From assembly GCA_963921425.1 (NCBI GenBank), contig OY992839.1, forward strand, positions 14,735,409 to 14,799,408: DNA of 64,000 bases, written 5' to 3'. This DNA comes from Dryas octopetala. Taxonomy: Eukaryota; Streptophyta; Magnoliopsida; Rosales; Rosaceae. Positions 34,701-45,879 of this stretch are shown here, piece by piece. The position numbers were made by a program, and so were the translations under genes. Below the pieces are notes generated by a model. It was given only the letters and a program-made list of their open reading frames with translations. It ran no database searches and had not been told where the DNA came from. How positions within the stretch are numbered: the stretch's first letter is position 1; the number at the start of each line of letters is the position of its first letter.

Positions 34701-36745
34701 TCCCAGAGGTGATTTATGATTTGTGTGAACCAACACTTTAGGCCAAAAAAGCCTTAATGTCAAAATGGCAGTTTTGAGGTAAAATGGTTTCTTTAAAAAC
34801 GCAAATGGGCAGCACCTGCTCCTTGAATTTTATAAAATCACACAAAAATAATTTGAATGAGATTTTTCACAGGAAATTATAAGACATACTAATACTCATG
34901 TACAAAAATTTTCAAAGCAATTGGAGTTGTGCAAATATGGTTTTCGAAAGCCCAAAGTTCACATCAGAATGCTGATTTTGCTGTATAATTACTGTTCACG
35001 TGGTGAAAAATGTCCTTTTCGGGTTTGATGCACCAAATCAAGTAAAACCAATTGGTATAAATCCAAAATCAGTACTACAATCTACTGTGATGATTTCAAA
35101 TCAAGTCTCTAAGTAAAACAAAATCCGAGCATGCAAACCTCAAGAATTTTCTTTGAAAAAGCTTTAGAAAATAGGCAGATTTTGAGGCAAACTTTAAAAA
35201 TGCATAACTCACTCAATATAAATGCGATTTGCATGATTCTTGGCTTGAATGAAAGGTGTATATGTCTAGTTTTATGCACTAAAACTGTTTTGCAAAATCT
35301 TATGCCGATTAGTACATAAATCGATTTTTGTGAAGCAAGGTCAGAAAATACGAAAATTGCCAAACAAGGTTAGGTTGTGAGACTCTTGGATTTTTCTTTG
35401 GATGCACTTAACCCTAGCCATTCAACAAGGTATTGAAAATCAGACTTAGAGGGTAGGGTGAGGGTTCTTACCAATTTTTGCTAAGTTTTTCAAAGAGCAA
35501 TGCAGGCTGAAAATTTCATTCCCTTTCTCAGGTTGGCCTTCCTCTTTGGCTTCTCTCTTATTCTCTTCTTGTTCTCTCTCTTTCTCTAACTCTTTCTCTC
35601 TGTCTAAACTCAGAATTTTCGTGGAGGGTTTTGGTTTGAACATGATTTGGTTTTATAAAAGGGTTCTTGTGTTTGTTGCAGAGAAAACTGAAGAGTCACT
35701 TCCTTTCTTACGTGGGAAAGGTTTCTGACAAGGCTTTGGGTTGTTTGTCAGGGCTTTTGGTTTCCCAAGAGGCTTCTAATAGGCTGGCCCATCCTTTAAA
35801 CCCTTTTTAATTGAGTGTTTAGCCTAAGGCTCTAGGCTAAACAGCCCAACAACCAATTAAAGGCTTTTACTTAACCCAAGTCAATTAATTAAAAACCATG
35901 ATAACCCTTTATTTGATTTTTCTTTTCCTCTTTTTCAAAAATTCACTCCATCTTCAGCCCTAGTCATGACCTACATGTCATGCAATAGCCATCATTTTAA
36001 TCTCTTGCCCAAGTAACTTAAGTTTCTAGCCTTAGTGGTCTAGATTGGTCAAAGAAAATAGGGTTTTAAAGTCAACTTTGCAACCTTTGATATTCCTAGT
36101 TGTCAAATCCTATTTCTAAACAAATATATGTCACAAACACATATTTGTACAAGCAAGAGTGGGTGTGTGTGTGTGTGATCTGAAAGGATCATTTAAGTAT
36201 CCAAACAATCAATTAAAAACATATTATTTAAAATAAGTGCCTTAAAACAATTTTTGGATGAAATGTAAACATGCAAGCTGTTTGGCATTCCTTTGGATTT
36301 CAAAATTACCAAATTAGTGAACAAAGTGATGTTCATAATCCAATTTGACCAAACATAAGCAATTAGGTCAAAGTGTTATTCACAAATGGTTATTTAGTCA
36401 TTTTAGGCATGTATAAGTGTACATATGCCTTAAAATTCGAAATCACCATAAACACGTGAAAATAATTATAGTTCAAGCAAGTGACATAATTTCAAATAAA
36501 GCATTTAGATAAATGAAATTCCATAAACTTGTCTATGTGGAAATAAATCCACATTTGTGTTCAAAAGAAGTAACAATTAGTTCCTAACTAATTTCAATTA
36601 GCCTAGTAACATCTTTAACTCAAAATTAATAAAATTTGGAGTGTTACACTGGGCCTAAGTCTTAACTATATGGGCCGACACGAACATGGCACAAAAGCAC
36701 GATGAGCCCAACTTAAACGGGCCGCCCCTGTTTGACACCTCTAAT
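31720..36745. mobile_element. hAT-type non-autonomous element split by a nested insertion
   Basis: Left part (about 31740-32032) reads GGGCTGGACCGGGCTAAATT through GGCACGGCATGAGCACGAA and GGGCCGTGCCG. Right part (about 36649-36745) reads GGGCCTAAGTCTT, GGGCCGACACGAACATGGCAC, then GGGCCGCCCCTGTTTGACACC. Both belong to a recognisable plant family rich in GGGCC/GCACGA words whose end resembles GGTGTCAAACAGGGG. The two parts join sensibly if 32033-36648 is removed. Confidence 0.55.
32033..36648 (+). repeat. 4.6 kb solo-LTR-like insertion (LARD type)
   Basis: It begins TGTCACACCGC and ends GGAGTGTTACA, the TGTNACACC/GGNGTNTTACA pattern of many plant LTRs. The flanks CCGAG (32028-32032) and CTGGG (36649-36653) each differ by one transition from CCGGG, giving a plausible decayed 5-bp target duplication and a clean join of the outer element. 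No domain, internal LTR boundary or primer site was found. A CT-rich leader-like segment and TATAAAA (35654-35660) lie near 35500-35700. A very long solo LTR fits best; a TIR element with TGTNACAC ends is the alternative. Confidence 0.5.
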
Positions 36746-36749
36746 TGCC

Positions 36750-38635
36750 ACCTCATACAAATAGTGTTAAAATGACTTAATATTAGAAAAATACTAATTG
36801 TCCCTACATTTTTTATATTTCCCACTTTACGTGTTATTACTTTACTTGACAAGGCTTATCTTTTTATTTTTAGGTTTTTATTTTTATTTTTTATTATTCA
36901 GCATATGAATGTCATATAAGAAAGAAAAATTAGGTAAAGACATTGTAACAAGTAGTATCTTCCTTTTAATATTATTGGTCCGCTCTGAATAAGGTTTAAA
37001 TGAAGAAGATACAAAATCTATATTTTATATTATGTATATTGTCACCTCATATAAATAGGACGAAAATTATTAATATTGGTCCGACACACATCAGAATGAC
37101 ACGATATGTGTCAGTTATGCACTTTAATGTGTAAGAATAAAAGTTTTAAGTGATAAAATATAAGAGTATATATGTTATTATGTTATTGAGTTGAGATACC
37201 AAATCAGCTATATCTCTGATACTGGAAAGTTTCTCTCATGTTTCCTATATATATATATATATTAATGAGCTTTATAGCCCTTTATCACACAGTTCGACGA
37301 AAATACCTTTCAGATGGTTTGATTCAACAAAAACCTAGACAGAAATACCACATTGCTGCGCATATCAAAGTTCAAACGCAAAATTATAAATTTTTTTTAC
37401 AGTGGTAAAATCACACCCCTATTAATCCAAGTGGTATTTATACAATTTTCTCTAAAATTTAAAAAGCATGTACAAAATAAATATTGATATGCCAAAATTT
37501 AGCCAAAGAGCATTTCCAATAGTAAATGTCAATTTTTGGGTGTGGTATTGCTAATTTGCTATCCCGCCTAGATGGCACATTATTATTCGAGTGAGCCAAA
37601 TTTTGGCACTTTGCCATTTGAGCATGATAAAATGACATCCGGAAATACCAATAGCTGTCACCAAGGGCTTTTTTTTTTTTTTTTTTTTCAGCTTTATAGA
37701 CCCGTGACACAAAAATGACTTCGAGGTCATTCTACATTCAAGTACGTAATTTAAGCCAAAGACCGAGTAGCTTACTGTTTGTTCTCTCCTTTGCCTATGC
37801 TTTCAACCATTTTCCACACAACATTAAACTCCGGTTCCTAGGGCCCGAGTCACAATCCGTTTGGACCAGAAAGGTCTCAAACACAAGCTTCTAAGCTTCT
37901 AACATAATATTCACGATGACACATAAATCAGAAATTTGAACTTCTATCCTCCAAATTGTAAATAAAGGGCAACATTCCATTACAAGCAACAAAAAGCCAT
38001 ATGCACAGGCTGAGTATAGACATATCATCACTTGTAGCAGTACTCATCCATTCACAAGATTGATGCACTTACGTCAATCCTAACCAAGTCCCGCAACAAG
38101 GATCTAACAATTATCATAACCCAAAGTGCACATTCCAAAAGGGGAATTCTTCAAAGAAACGGGAAAAACCCATTCACATTTTGAGTAATTATTGAGTCAC
38201 AAGGATTATTTCATACCAAACTTAAAACTAAAAGAGAAAACTTCTCCAATATCCATTTCCATACAGTATGCCCCTGTACAAAAGAAAAGTTACAGTCAGT
38301 TAAAACCCAGGCATTGAATTCCTAAGTTCTCAATGACTACAAGCAATCAGATGGCACCATTTTACACATAAAAATCCAAAACCAAAGCATTTGTTGTTTT
38401 CTAAAATAATCACTAGCTCCATAAGAATATAAGAAGAGAGAAAAGAAAGCTGAAAAAGGTTAAAATACCAAAATTAAAGGAGCTGAAAGTTAATGATAAG
38501 AAAGGTCACCACCAGCATCAGAAAAATTCTAGCATCATTCTCTTTAGTTGTTCAAATAAATCTAATGACACGTTGTTTATGTAAATAAAGCTAGCACAAC
38601 ATAGTAAGTGAGTAGCTGTTTTGTTAGTCAAGATC
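36750..38635. other. intergenic, no gene recognised
   Basis: AT-rich sequence with a (TA)n tract near 37250 and poly-T at 37669-37689. Nothing coding is recognised; bases 37960-38500 might be 3' UTR of a minus-strand gene, without direct support. Confidence 0.45.
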
Positions 38636-38636
38636 A

Positions 38637-39505
38637 AAGTTTTAAAAGGCGAGGAATTGACGTGAGGCGTTTTATGTCTCACAAGGTGAGGCCTAAGCCT
38701 TGAGGCATTGAGGCGTAAGCTTTTCAGGATATAAATTATTATAATAAAAATATACAATTATATATAATATGTAGATATATTTCTATAACATTATGCGTGT
38801 GGCATAAAATACCCTCTCTATATCTCTTTTACAATATTATTATAAGTCTGTTAGAATTAAAAGCCTTATTTCAACTAGTCTTATTGTATTATAAGTGTTA
38901 TTTTATATATGAAACTATTGATAGTTTTTCTCAAATAGTTTTTTATGTCTACTTAGGAGTTTTGTTTTTTGTCAAACTAAACGCATGAATAAAGATAAGA
39001 TAAGATTAAAGAGATTGGAAACGGCAGAAACACAACGTCCCTTCATTAAGGGATCTTTCCGCGGCACCGATAGTAAGTACTCTATGGTTCGGGTCTTTAG
39101 CAGGTTTATTAATAGAGATCAATCGTTTTTTTCCAGATGCGTTGATATTCTCCTTTTTTTCATTCTAGTTATTGATATGGGAGGGGGGAAAGAAAGTAAG
39201 ATGAAGCTGTGCATTGTTTAAATAAAACAAAATCCCAAACTCACCATTTCATTAAAAGGAGGAAACAGACAAAGAGACAAAACGCTGTCATTTTGTACCA
39301 AAGATTTCAAAAAAAAAAAAAAAAAGGTCATCCCTGTCGAGGCTTACGCCTCACACCCAGATCACCCCACCTCTGCAGAAAAGCATACGCCCAGCACCGC
39401 CTCTCGCTGCTAAATGTGCTTTTTGATAAACAACCTAATGACACAGGCAATCTGCCACCGCCTCACCTTGACTTGCGCCTTAAAAACACTTTTTAAAACA
39501 CTTGT
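38637..39505. mobile_element. AGGCG-type element, copy 2, both ends visible
   Basis: It starts AGTTTTAAAAGGCGAGGAAT and ends GCGCCTTAAAAACAC then TTTTAAAACACTTG; the ends are inverted relatives. GAGGCGTAAGC near the left and GCTTACGCCTC near the right reinforce the pairing. A non-autonomous DNA transposon of about 870 bases is the simplest reading. The interior contains a short A-run (39309-39325). Confidence 0.55.
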
Positions 39506-40025
39506 TAAGATTAATAGTAATCTCGTGTAACTAGAAAGGTTGGGCTCACTAATTGTATGAAAGAGGACATACATCAAGATATCAGTAACTAATACTCCCA
39601 AGAAAACATTACGTGTCCTTTTGGTTGAGTGCAATGGAGAAATAAACAATTAAAAAAGAAAATTTGATACAATCTTGGGCTTTCTAGTGGAAAAAAGGAA
39701 TCTCTACTACAGATCAACAGACTGCACTCTGAAGTCAAAGGATATATTAGTTTAGAGCATCAATGGAAAACTCATAAACAAGCTACCTATTTCGAATTCA
39801 CTTAATATCTTAACAAAATCTCAGCATGCTTTGTTGAAATTCAAGGAGAAGGAAAATATAGCGTATTCTAGAAGACCCAATACTTAAATGCTTTCAGATA
39901 TGTACTTTGGGTGAAAATTTCATTTCTCATAAACAAAATCTCTTTCTTTCTAAAACTAACATTTTTTAGCACCCTCTAATGATGCTTGACCTTGTTCATA
40001 TTTCGCAAACTAAAAACTTTGGCCA

Positions 40026-41260
40026 AAACGCTAGACGGAGGAGAGAGCTAAGTTGAAGAGGAGATTTGATTAGCTGCTGTTCAGAGAAGAAATTCTTCAA
40101 AGGCAAAAAGCAAATTGGTTTGGGCTAAGGAGACAGCAATTTGAAGTTATTTCACAAAGTAGTAAATGGAATAGGGAAAAGAGGTGTGATATAAAAATTG
40201 GAGTTGGAGGGAGGTGTGATTGTGGAAGATGAAGGTGTGTTGAGAAAGCAATTATTAGTTGTTATGACAAACTTTTTTCTAGTGCTGGAGGGTACAGATT
40301 AGGGATTGAAGGTTTGGAGTGGAGGGCTTTAAATTATGATATGGCAAGGTGGATGGAGGGACCTTTTGTGGAAGATGTGAGAAGGGCAGTTTCTGATTGT
40401 TGCAAAGAGAAGTCACTGGCACCCAACGATTATAGAATGGCTATGTGTTGGGATTAAATCCGATAATGAACCGAGATTCAGATATGAATCACACCATGAA
40501 ATGTACCACAAAGAAGAATAATATAAACAAGAAACAAAGATGGTGCACACAAGATTTTACGTGGTTCGAAAAATATCATGCCGACATTCAAAAGAGATAT
40601 AGTTCTTCAATATGAAATATTGAATACAAACAGTACAAGGCACACTTTGAGCTAAATCAACATAACCCAAACCCAAAACCCTTATACCACTCTCACAGTA
40701 TTATCCAAGAACACTCTCTCACCTAAGATAATCCCACTCTTAGCTCTCTGTTTTTCTCACGCTTGACATTTTGAAACAATCGGCCTATACATGCATTTGT
40801 AGGCACTCCCAAGACCACATAAGAGGACTAGCTAGGCGACATAACTCTTTCCCTCACATAGAAGAATTCCCACTTCCTTCTATAAAAAGATTTTAGTGCC
40901 TACATCAAGACCAAATCGGTCTTCTCTTGCTGACCATAATTGCAAGCCCAGTAGAATCATTAGGTGCCTAGCTGGGGAGGCATCATGATGATCACCTGAA
41001 ATCAGCTAAACTCACAGCTTACTATTCCTTCATTGTGAAGGACTCTCACGCCATAACACCAAGACATACTTACATATGTTGCTAATCTGTGGGCCCATAA
41101 TTAATGCACCAATATATGAGCCAATCCAACACTATGTATCAACATTGTTGGGATAATTTGAAGAATGATGTGATGAAGGTTTTTGAGGAATTCTATAGGA
41201 GTGGAGTGACAAATGGAAAGTATCTAGTACTTTTGTTTAGCTAATGTTGGATTATAGAAG
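40026..41260 (+). pseudogene. LINE ORF2 fragment interrupted by a solo LTR
   Basis: Frames at 40200-40445 read like the linker between endonuclease and RT in plant LINEs (RLGIEGLEWRALNYDMARWM, FVEDVRRAVSDCCKEKSLAP, NDYRMAM). With bases 40446-41136 (solo LTR plus one target copy) removed, the frame continues YQHCWDNLKNDVMKVFEEFY then RSGVTNGKY, the usual start of the RT. Stops and missing sequence mark it dead. It ends near an A-run at 41262-41278. Confidence 0.7.
40446..41131 (+). repeat. solo LTR, 686 bp, copia-like, with CTATG target duplication
   Basis: It begins TGTTGGGATTAAATCC and ends CCAATCCAACA, with CTATG on both sides (40441-40445 and 41132-41136). GATTTTACGTGGTTCG near 40553 is a phrase common in plant copia-type LTRs. 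No internal region is present, so it arose by LTR-LTR recombination. Removing it restores the LINE reading frame. Confidence 0.85.
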
Positions 41261-41609
41261 GAAAAAAAAAAAAAAAAATCTCTTTCATCCTATAGATATA
41301 AGATACATAGATACATCTAAAACAGTCAAATACCTATTATACCTAGAGCACATCCAGGGCCTTCACAGAAATTCAGAGCAGCATACATGTGGGTAACATC
41401 CATGGCATTGGTAATACATAAATTCCAACAAATAACAATAATTGAAGGCTTTGAATGGCAAAGTCAAGAAGCACCAATTGGTGACTTCACAAACACTTGC
41501 AACGCAATCGAAATCAGAGCGGAGATGTGAAATCACGCTTAAAAATCAGAAAAGAATAAAACCTAACCCAGAAGAGGAAAAGGTACTGACCGAGAATAGT
41601 GGCGTAGTT

Positions 41610-41756
41610 TTATTTGGTGGACTTGGGATCGTTCTTGTAATAGGCGTAATTCGGAGGGGAATAGACGAGAGCGGCAGCCATGGCTCCAGGAAGAACCACG
41701 TACTTGGCCAACACTGCCAGCTTCGTCAACAGAGGCTCTCCTCTCATCAACGCCAT
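41610..41756 (-). CDS. small single-membrane-segment protein, 48 aa
   Basis: The ATG at 41756 opens a 48-codon frame to TAA at 41610. The protein starts MALMRGEPLLTKLAVLAKYV, continues VLPGAMAAALVYSPPNYA and ends in a charged tail, YYKNDPKSTK. Residues ~13-32 could span a membrane. Upstream on the same strand, TTTGGTAG and GTTGCAG could be 3' splice sites of a leader intron. Size and layout resemble the very small accessory subunits of plant mitochondrial complex I, but I could not place it in a family. Codon use looks ordinary. It sits between two transposon-filled regions, so it may be a genuine small gene or a displaced exon. Function unknown. Confidence 0.45.
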   Translation of the reverse strand: MALMRGEPLLTKLAVLAKYVVLPGAMAAALVYSPPNYAYYKNDPKSTK

Positions 41757-41999
41757 CCCTTTTGCTTAGCTCAGACTCTGCAACACTTTCCTCTACCAAA
41801 TGTATACAAAACCTAAACAGCACATGGCACACAGAAACAAAACAATAAATCTATAATGCGGCTTAGAAAATATACGGCTTCGATCATCAAATGAAACACA
41901 AATTCCATAAAACCCTAAAATTCCACAAGATAGAGATCCAATCATCACAGAGAAACGAATTAGAATCAATAAATCGGAAACCTAAAATATGTATCTCAT

Positions 42000-42480
42000 A
42001 TGATCCCACACCGGCACTGCACTGGAGAAGCCTATCCGGTGCGGTGCGGTGCTGAGCACCGGAATTGATGCAGCAGAACTGGACCAAACCAGATTGGTAA
42101 CAGTTCCGGTCTGGTCCAGTGCACTGTTTCTGGATGATAGACTGAGATGAGAGAGTGAGAGACTGGACCCAACCCGAAATCAAACCCCAAATTGCACAGA
42201 GATGATAGACTGACAGATGAGAGACGCGAGATGAGAGATGAGAGTGAGAGAGATAGTTACCTGAGAAGCTGAGATGAGCGTGAGAGCTGAGAGCTGAGAG
42301 TGAGAGACAGAGCAGAGAGTCCAGACTCGACTGCGTGAGAGACTGAGATGAGAGTGAGAGATCAATTGGGGATTTGGGGTTGGGGTAATCCGTAATTGGG
42401 TATTTGGGTAGGGTAATTGGCATAATTGCCTAAATGGCCAAATGGGTAAATTGGTAAATTGGTAATTTGCAAATTTGTAA
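42000..42480. repeat. repeat-derived sequence with GAGA-rich interior
   Basis: CCGGTGCGGTGCGGTGC (from 42035) and CTGGTCCAGTGCACTG (near 42110) are followed by many GATGAGAG/GTGAGAG units (42145-42360). Related GGTCTGGTTCGGTCTGGCC words at 45690 suggest the sequence belongs to one larger element spanning about 42000-45870, but its ends are not proven. Confidence 0.4.
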
Positions 42481-42512
42481 TTGACTAATCTAATTAGTAA
42501 GAGGGCTTGCAC

Positions 42513-43774
42513 TGCAAGAAGTTAAATTTCGAAATTTTCGGCGAAATTTCGCCGAAAAATTTCGTTTTTCAGGGGTATGAAAATTTTAGCATATATTCGT
42601 CAATATTTCGTCAACATTTCGCCGAAATTTTCGAAATTTCGCTCTATCTTCTCCAACAATTTCTCCTTTTGTCTTCTCCAGTAGTTTCTCTTTCTCTGTC
42701 TTCACTCTTCGCAAGAGAGGGAGATCCCCAACTCCGGTCAGATCTTGGCAGCTCAAGAGAGGGAGATCCCGGCCAGATCTAGGCGGCCCAAGAGGGGAGA
42801 AGAAATCGGGGAGGAGAGGAGGAAGAGATCGGAGAGAAGAAGAGGAAGAGAGGGAGAAGAGAAGGAGGAAGAGATTTATGCGCCTGGGCTGGAAAATGGA
42901 AGAGAGAAATGAGAGGGAAGAAGAGGCTCTCTGCCACGGGAAGGAAAATGGAAGGAAAAGCCGAAAAGGTGAGGAAAAGGAAGTGAAGGAAAGAGAAAGG
43001 AAAAAAAAAAAATTCACTCACGGACTCACCAAACAATATTCAAGTCAGCTAGCTAGCTGTCCACCTATGACCCAGCTTTTATTTCTTCTCTTTTGGGGTA
43101 GGCCAACGCTGACACAGTCAAGGTTCAAATACTTAATGGATACTATTAAGTCTATTATCATGTGAAGAGAAACAAAAAGGGTGCTGTGTCATGTACTTTA
43201 ATGGATACTATTATTATGTGAAGAGAAACAAAAAAGTAAAAAAAAAAAAAGAGAGGTTAAGGTTGATTGGGGTTTGGGATTTGGGACTTTTGGGCAATTG
43301 AAAAGATAAAAAAGAGTTTGAAGTTTCGTTTAATTATTTATAAACTCTAAACTCTAATATATTTTTATATAAAAAATAATAAAAAATACCCTAAGAGGCC
43401 TAAACTCTAATATCTTATATTATATCATAAACAATATAGAGTATAGATTATATAGTATAAAGAATATATTAATTTTATTTATTCATTATACTAAGTTTAT
43501 TTAACAGTATTTGCCTCCAGCGCGCATTATATTCATCACATATCACATGAAACCTACCATATAATTTAGTTTTTTTAATATTTTTTATCAATGTAGTAAA
43601 TAATATGTTAAATAAACATATGGTAAAATTTTATTCAAAATTTCCGTATTTTGATAGTAATTTCCGTCGTTTCCGTCGAATTTTTGTCGAAATTTAAAAA
43701 TCTTCGAAATTTCCGTCGAAATTTCCATCGAAATTTCCATCAAAATTTCCTCGAAATCCGAAATTTTATTCCTT
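42513..43774. mobile_element. non-autonomous hAT derivative related to the 25.4-30.1 kb element
   Basis: GCTTGCAC lies on both sides (42505-42512 and 43775-43782), an 8-bp duplication as expected for hAT. The right ~265 bases, reverse-complemented, match the left end of the larger hAT (AAGGAATAAAATTTCGG, then GGTAGGTTTCATGTGATATG and GCGCGCTGGAGGCAAATACT). The left end carries the same CGAAATTTCG-rich words. The interior has a GGAGA-rich segment and no transposase. Confidence 0.85.
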
Positions 43775-44145
43775 GCTTGCACATCTTTTTTTTCTTCTTT
43801 TTGCACACCCTTTCCGAAAAAGAAAAAAAAAACTCAAGAAAAAAAACCACTTTGGCCTTCCCCTCACCCACACACCTCATCCCCATCTCTCCCCGTACAC
43901 ACCTCATCTCCATCTCCACTTCATCTCCATCTTTTCTTTTCTTTTCTTCTTCACCGTCGAAGCCCACCCCCCACATTTTCTCTTCTTCTTCTTCCCCCCA
44001 CCCCAACAGCCTCCCCCCGAGCCCTCCCTTCCTCTCCTCTCCTCTCCTCTCCGACTCCTCTCTCCTTGCCACCTCCCAATCCTTCCTCCCCCTCCTCCCC
44101 ACATGCACCACCTGCAGACAGCCAAAACAGCCACCACCACATTCT

Positions 44146-44181
<36 letters not shown>

Positions 44182-44220
44182 CCATCTCTCCTCTCACCCA
44201 AGCAGACAGCCAAAAAAAAA

Positions 44221-44360
44221 TTGCAACGGGTTCGGCAGACCAGTGTCGAACCCGGTGGTTTCATTCGACAGGTACCTGCCGAATATAATAGGATTGTTCG
44301 TTGGGTACCTACCGAACGAAACCACCGGGTTCAACACTGGTCCACCGAACCCGCTGCAAT
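44221..44360. repeat. long GC-rich hairpin at the centre of the TIR element
   Basis: Bases 44221-44283 (TTGCAACGGGTTCGGCAGAC ... GTACCTGCCGAA) pair with 44297-44360 (TTCGTTGGGTACC ... GAACCCGCTGCAAT), arms of about 63 bases with roughly ten mismatches and a 13-base loop. The arms contain GAACCCGGTGGTTTC and its complement. If transcribed it would make a stable, miRNA-precursor-like stem. Confidence 0.8.
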
Positions 44361-44753
44361 ATTTTTTTTTTTAAGTTTTCTTATCTCCGGCGCGCGATGA
44401 TGAGCTAGCTGGAGGAGCAATTGTGGAGTGGGCAGGAGAGAGGGGGTGGATCGGGTTAGGGTGGGGGTGAGGGAGGGAGGGAGGTGGTCGGGGTAGGAGG
44501 AAGAAAAAGAAGAGAGAGTAAGAGAGAGAAAGGGAGAGAGGAGAGAGGGGCAGGGAGGGGGTGGGGTGGTCGCCAGTGGTGGTAGGCTGCTCGGCGTGGT
44601 CGGGGATGAGTGTATGCCGGAGAAAGGAGAGGTGAGGAGGGAGGTGATCGGGGATGGGTGTGTGGCTGTGTGTGTGTGTGTGTGTTTTTTTTTTTTTTCT
44701 GTTTAGGAATGGTGTGCAAAAAGAAAAATTGATGGGGTATAAGGTCTTTTCCC

Positions 44754-44785
<32 letters not shown>

Positions 44786-44899
44786 GAAAGGGTGTGCAAA
44801 AAGAAAAAAAAAAGTGTGCAAATAGCAGCCCTCATTAGTAATTAGGGTTTGACTTTTTGAGGGTATCAAATTTTCAATTGGGGTTTCATTTGATTTTGG

Positions 44900-45460
44900 G
44901 GTTTCATTTAATTTTGGTGTTTTAGTTGGGGTTTAGAGTATAGGGTATTTAGGGTATAGGGTATAGTCTTATAGTAAACATATACATACAAAAATTATAA
45001 GTTAGGATATACTATAGTATTATAAACTATATACTATATGATACTATCAAATATATAATTAGTGTTTCAATTAGAGTTTAAATTGGTACTTTGTAATTGA
45101 CTAATCTAATTGGGGTTTGAGGGTTTCAATTGGGGTTTAGAGTATAGGGTATTTAGGGTATAGTCTTATAGTAAATATATACATAAAAAAATTATAAGTT
45201 AGGATATACTATAGTATTATAAACTATATACTATATAGTGCTATCAAATATATAATTAGTGTTTCAATTGGGGTTTAAATTGGTAATTTGTAATTGACTA
45301 ATCTAACTGGGGTTTCAATTGGGGTTTAAAGTATAGGGGTCATAGGGCATTTAGGGTATAGGGTATAGTCTTATAGTAAACAATATTATATATAAAAAAA
45401 ATTATAAGCTAGGATATACTATAGTATTATAAACTATATACTATATAGTACAATATATAG
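44900..45460. repeat. three tandem copies of a ~200 bp AT-rich unit
   Basis: GTATAGGGTATTTAGGGTATAG, TCTTATAGTAAAYATATACAT, ATAAGTTAGGATATACTATAG and TATTATAAACTATATACTATA recur in the same order near 44937-45045, 45138-45240 and 45330-45450. Copies 2 and 3 are preceded by TTGTAATTGACTAATCTAA, also present at 42476. Confidence 0.75.
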
Positions 45461-45659
45461 TATATAGTATATATATATAATATACTATATAGGCCATATA
45501 GGGATATATAAAATATATTTTAAGGTCTAAAATATAGCTAGGTTAATATTAATTTTATCATCTAAAATGTGTATAAATGTGTGTAAAAAAGTGTATAAAA
45601 AAGTGTATAACAAGTGCTAAAAAAGTGTATAAAAATATAAAATGGTATAAATATGTATA

Positions 45660-45870
45660 AATATATATGTTTTTGGTCCTACACGGTCTGGTTCGGTCTG
45701 GCCCAACTTCAAGAAGAACAACATCGAAACCGAAATCGTATTGGACCAGTCCGGTCTAGTTTGGTCCAATCTTTGACCAGTTTTGGTCAACACAGTTTTT
45801 TCGATTTTTTTACCCTCGGTTTGGTTCGGTGTGCTCAGTTCGCTGTTTAAATGCCCACCCTAGTTTGTGC
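45660..45870. mobile_element. hAT-like 3' end with GGTTCGGTGTG and GCCCACCCTA
   Basis: Repeated GGTCTGGTTCGGTCTGG and TTTGGTCC words end in CTGTTTAAATGCCCACCCTAG, the complement of the TAGGGTGGGCATTTAAAC ends of plant hAT/MITE families. The opposite end was not identified. Confidence 0.45.
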
Positions 45871-45879
45871 ACACGTAAC

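Larger units (their letters stand above)
42501..44833. mobile_element. TIR element (about 1.06 kb itself) that hosts a nested hAT derivative
   Basis: The ends GAGGGCTTGCAC / TCTTTTTGCACACCCTTTC on the left, and the reverse complement GAAAGGGTGTGCAAAAAGA ... AGCCCTC on the right, form terminal inverted repeats. ATTAGTAA flanks both sides (42493-42500 and 44834-44841). The left TIR is split after base 42512 by the nested element. The two halves are complementary in style: pyrimidine-rich 43850-44170, purine-rich 44400-44680, with a strong hairpin in the middle. All long open frames here are low-complexity artefacts. Confidence 0.75.

Noticed and set aside
39985-41140. Possible protein gene reading through 40446
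   Set aside because: The frame is a LINE remnant broken by a solo LTR with a clear CTATG duplication.
43651-44400. Long Pro/Ser/Phe-rich and Gly/Glu/Arg-rich open frames on both strands
   Set aside because: They lie over pyrimidine/purine-biased low-complexity sequence of a TIR element; several frames stay open because the composition lacks stop codons. No domain is visible.
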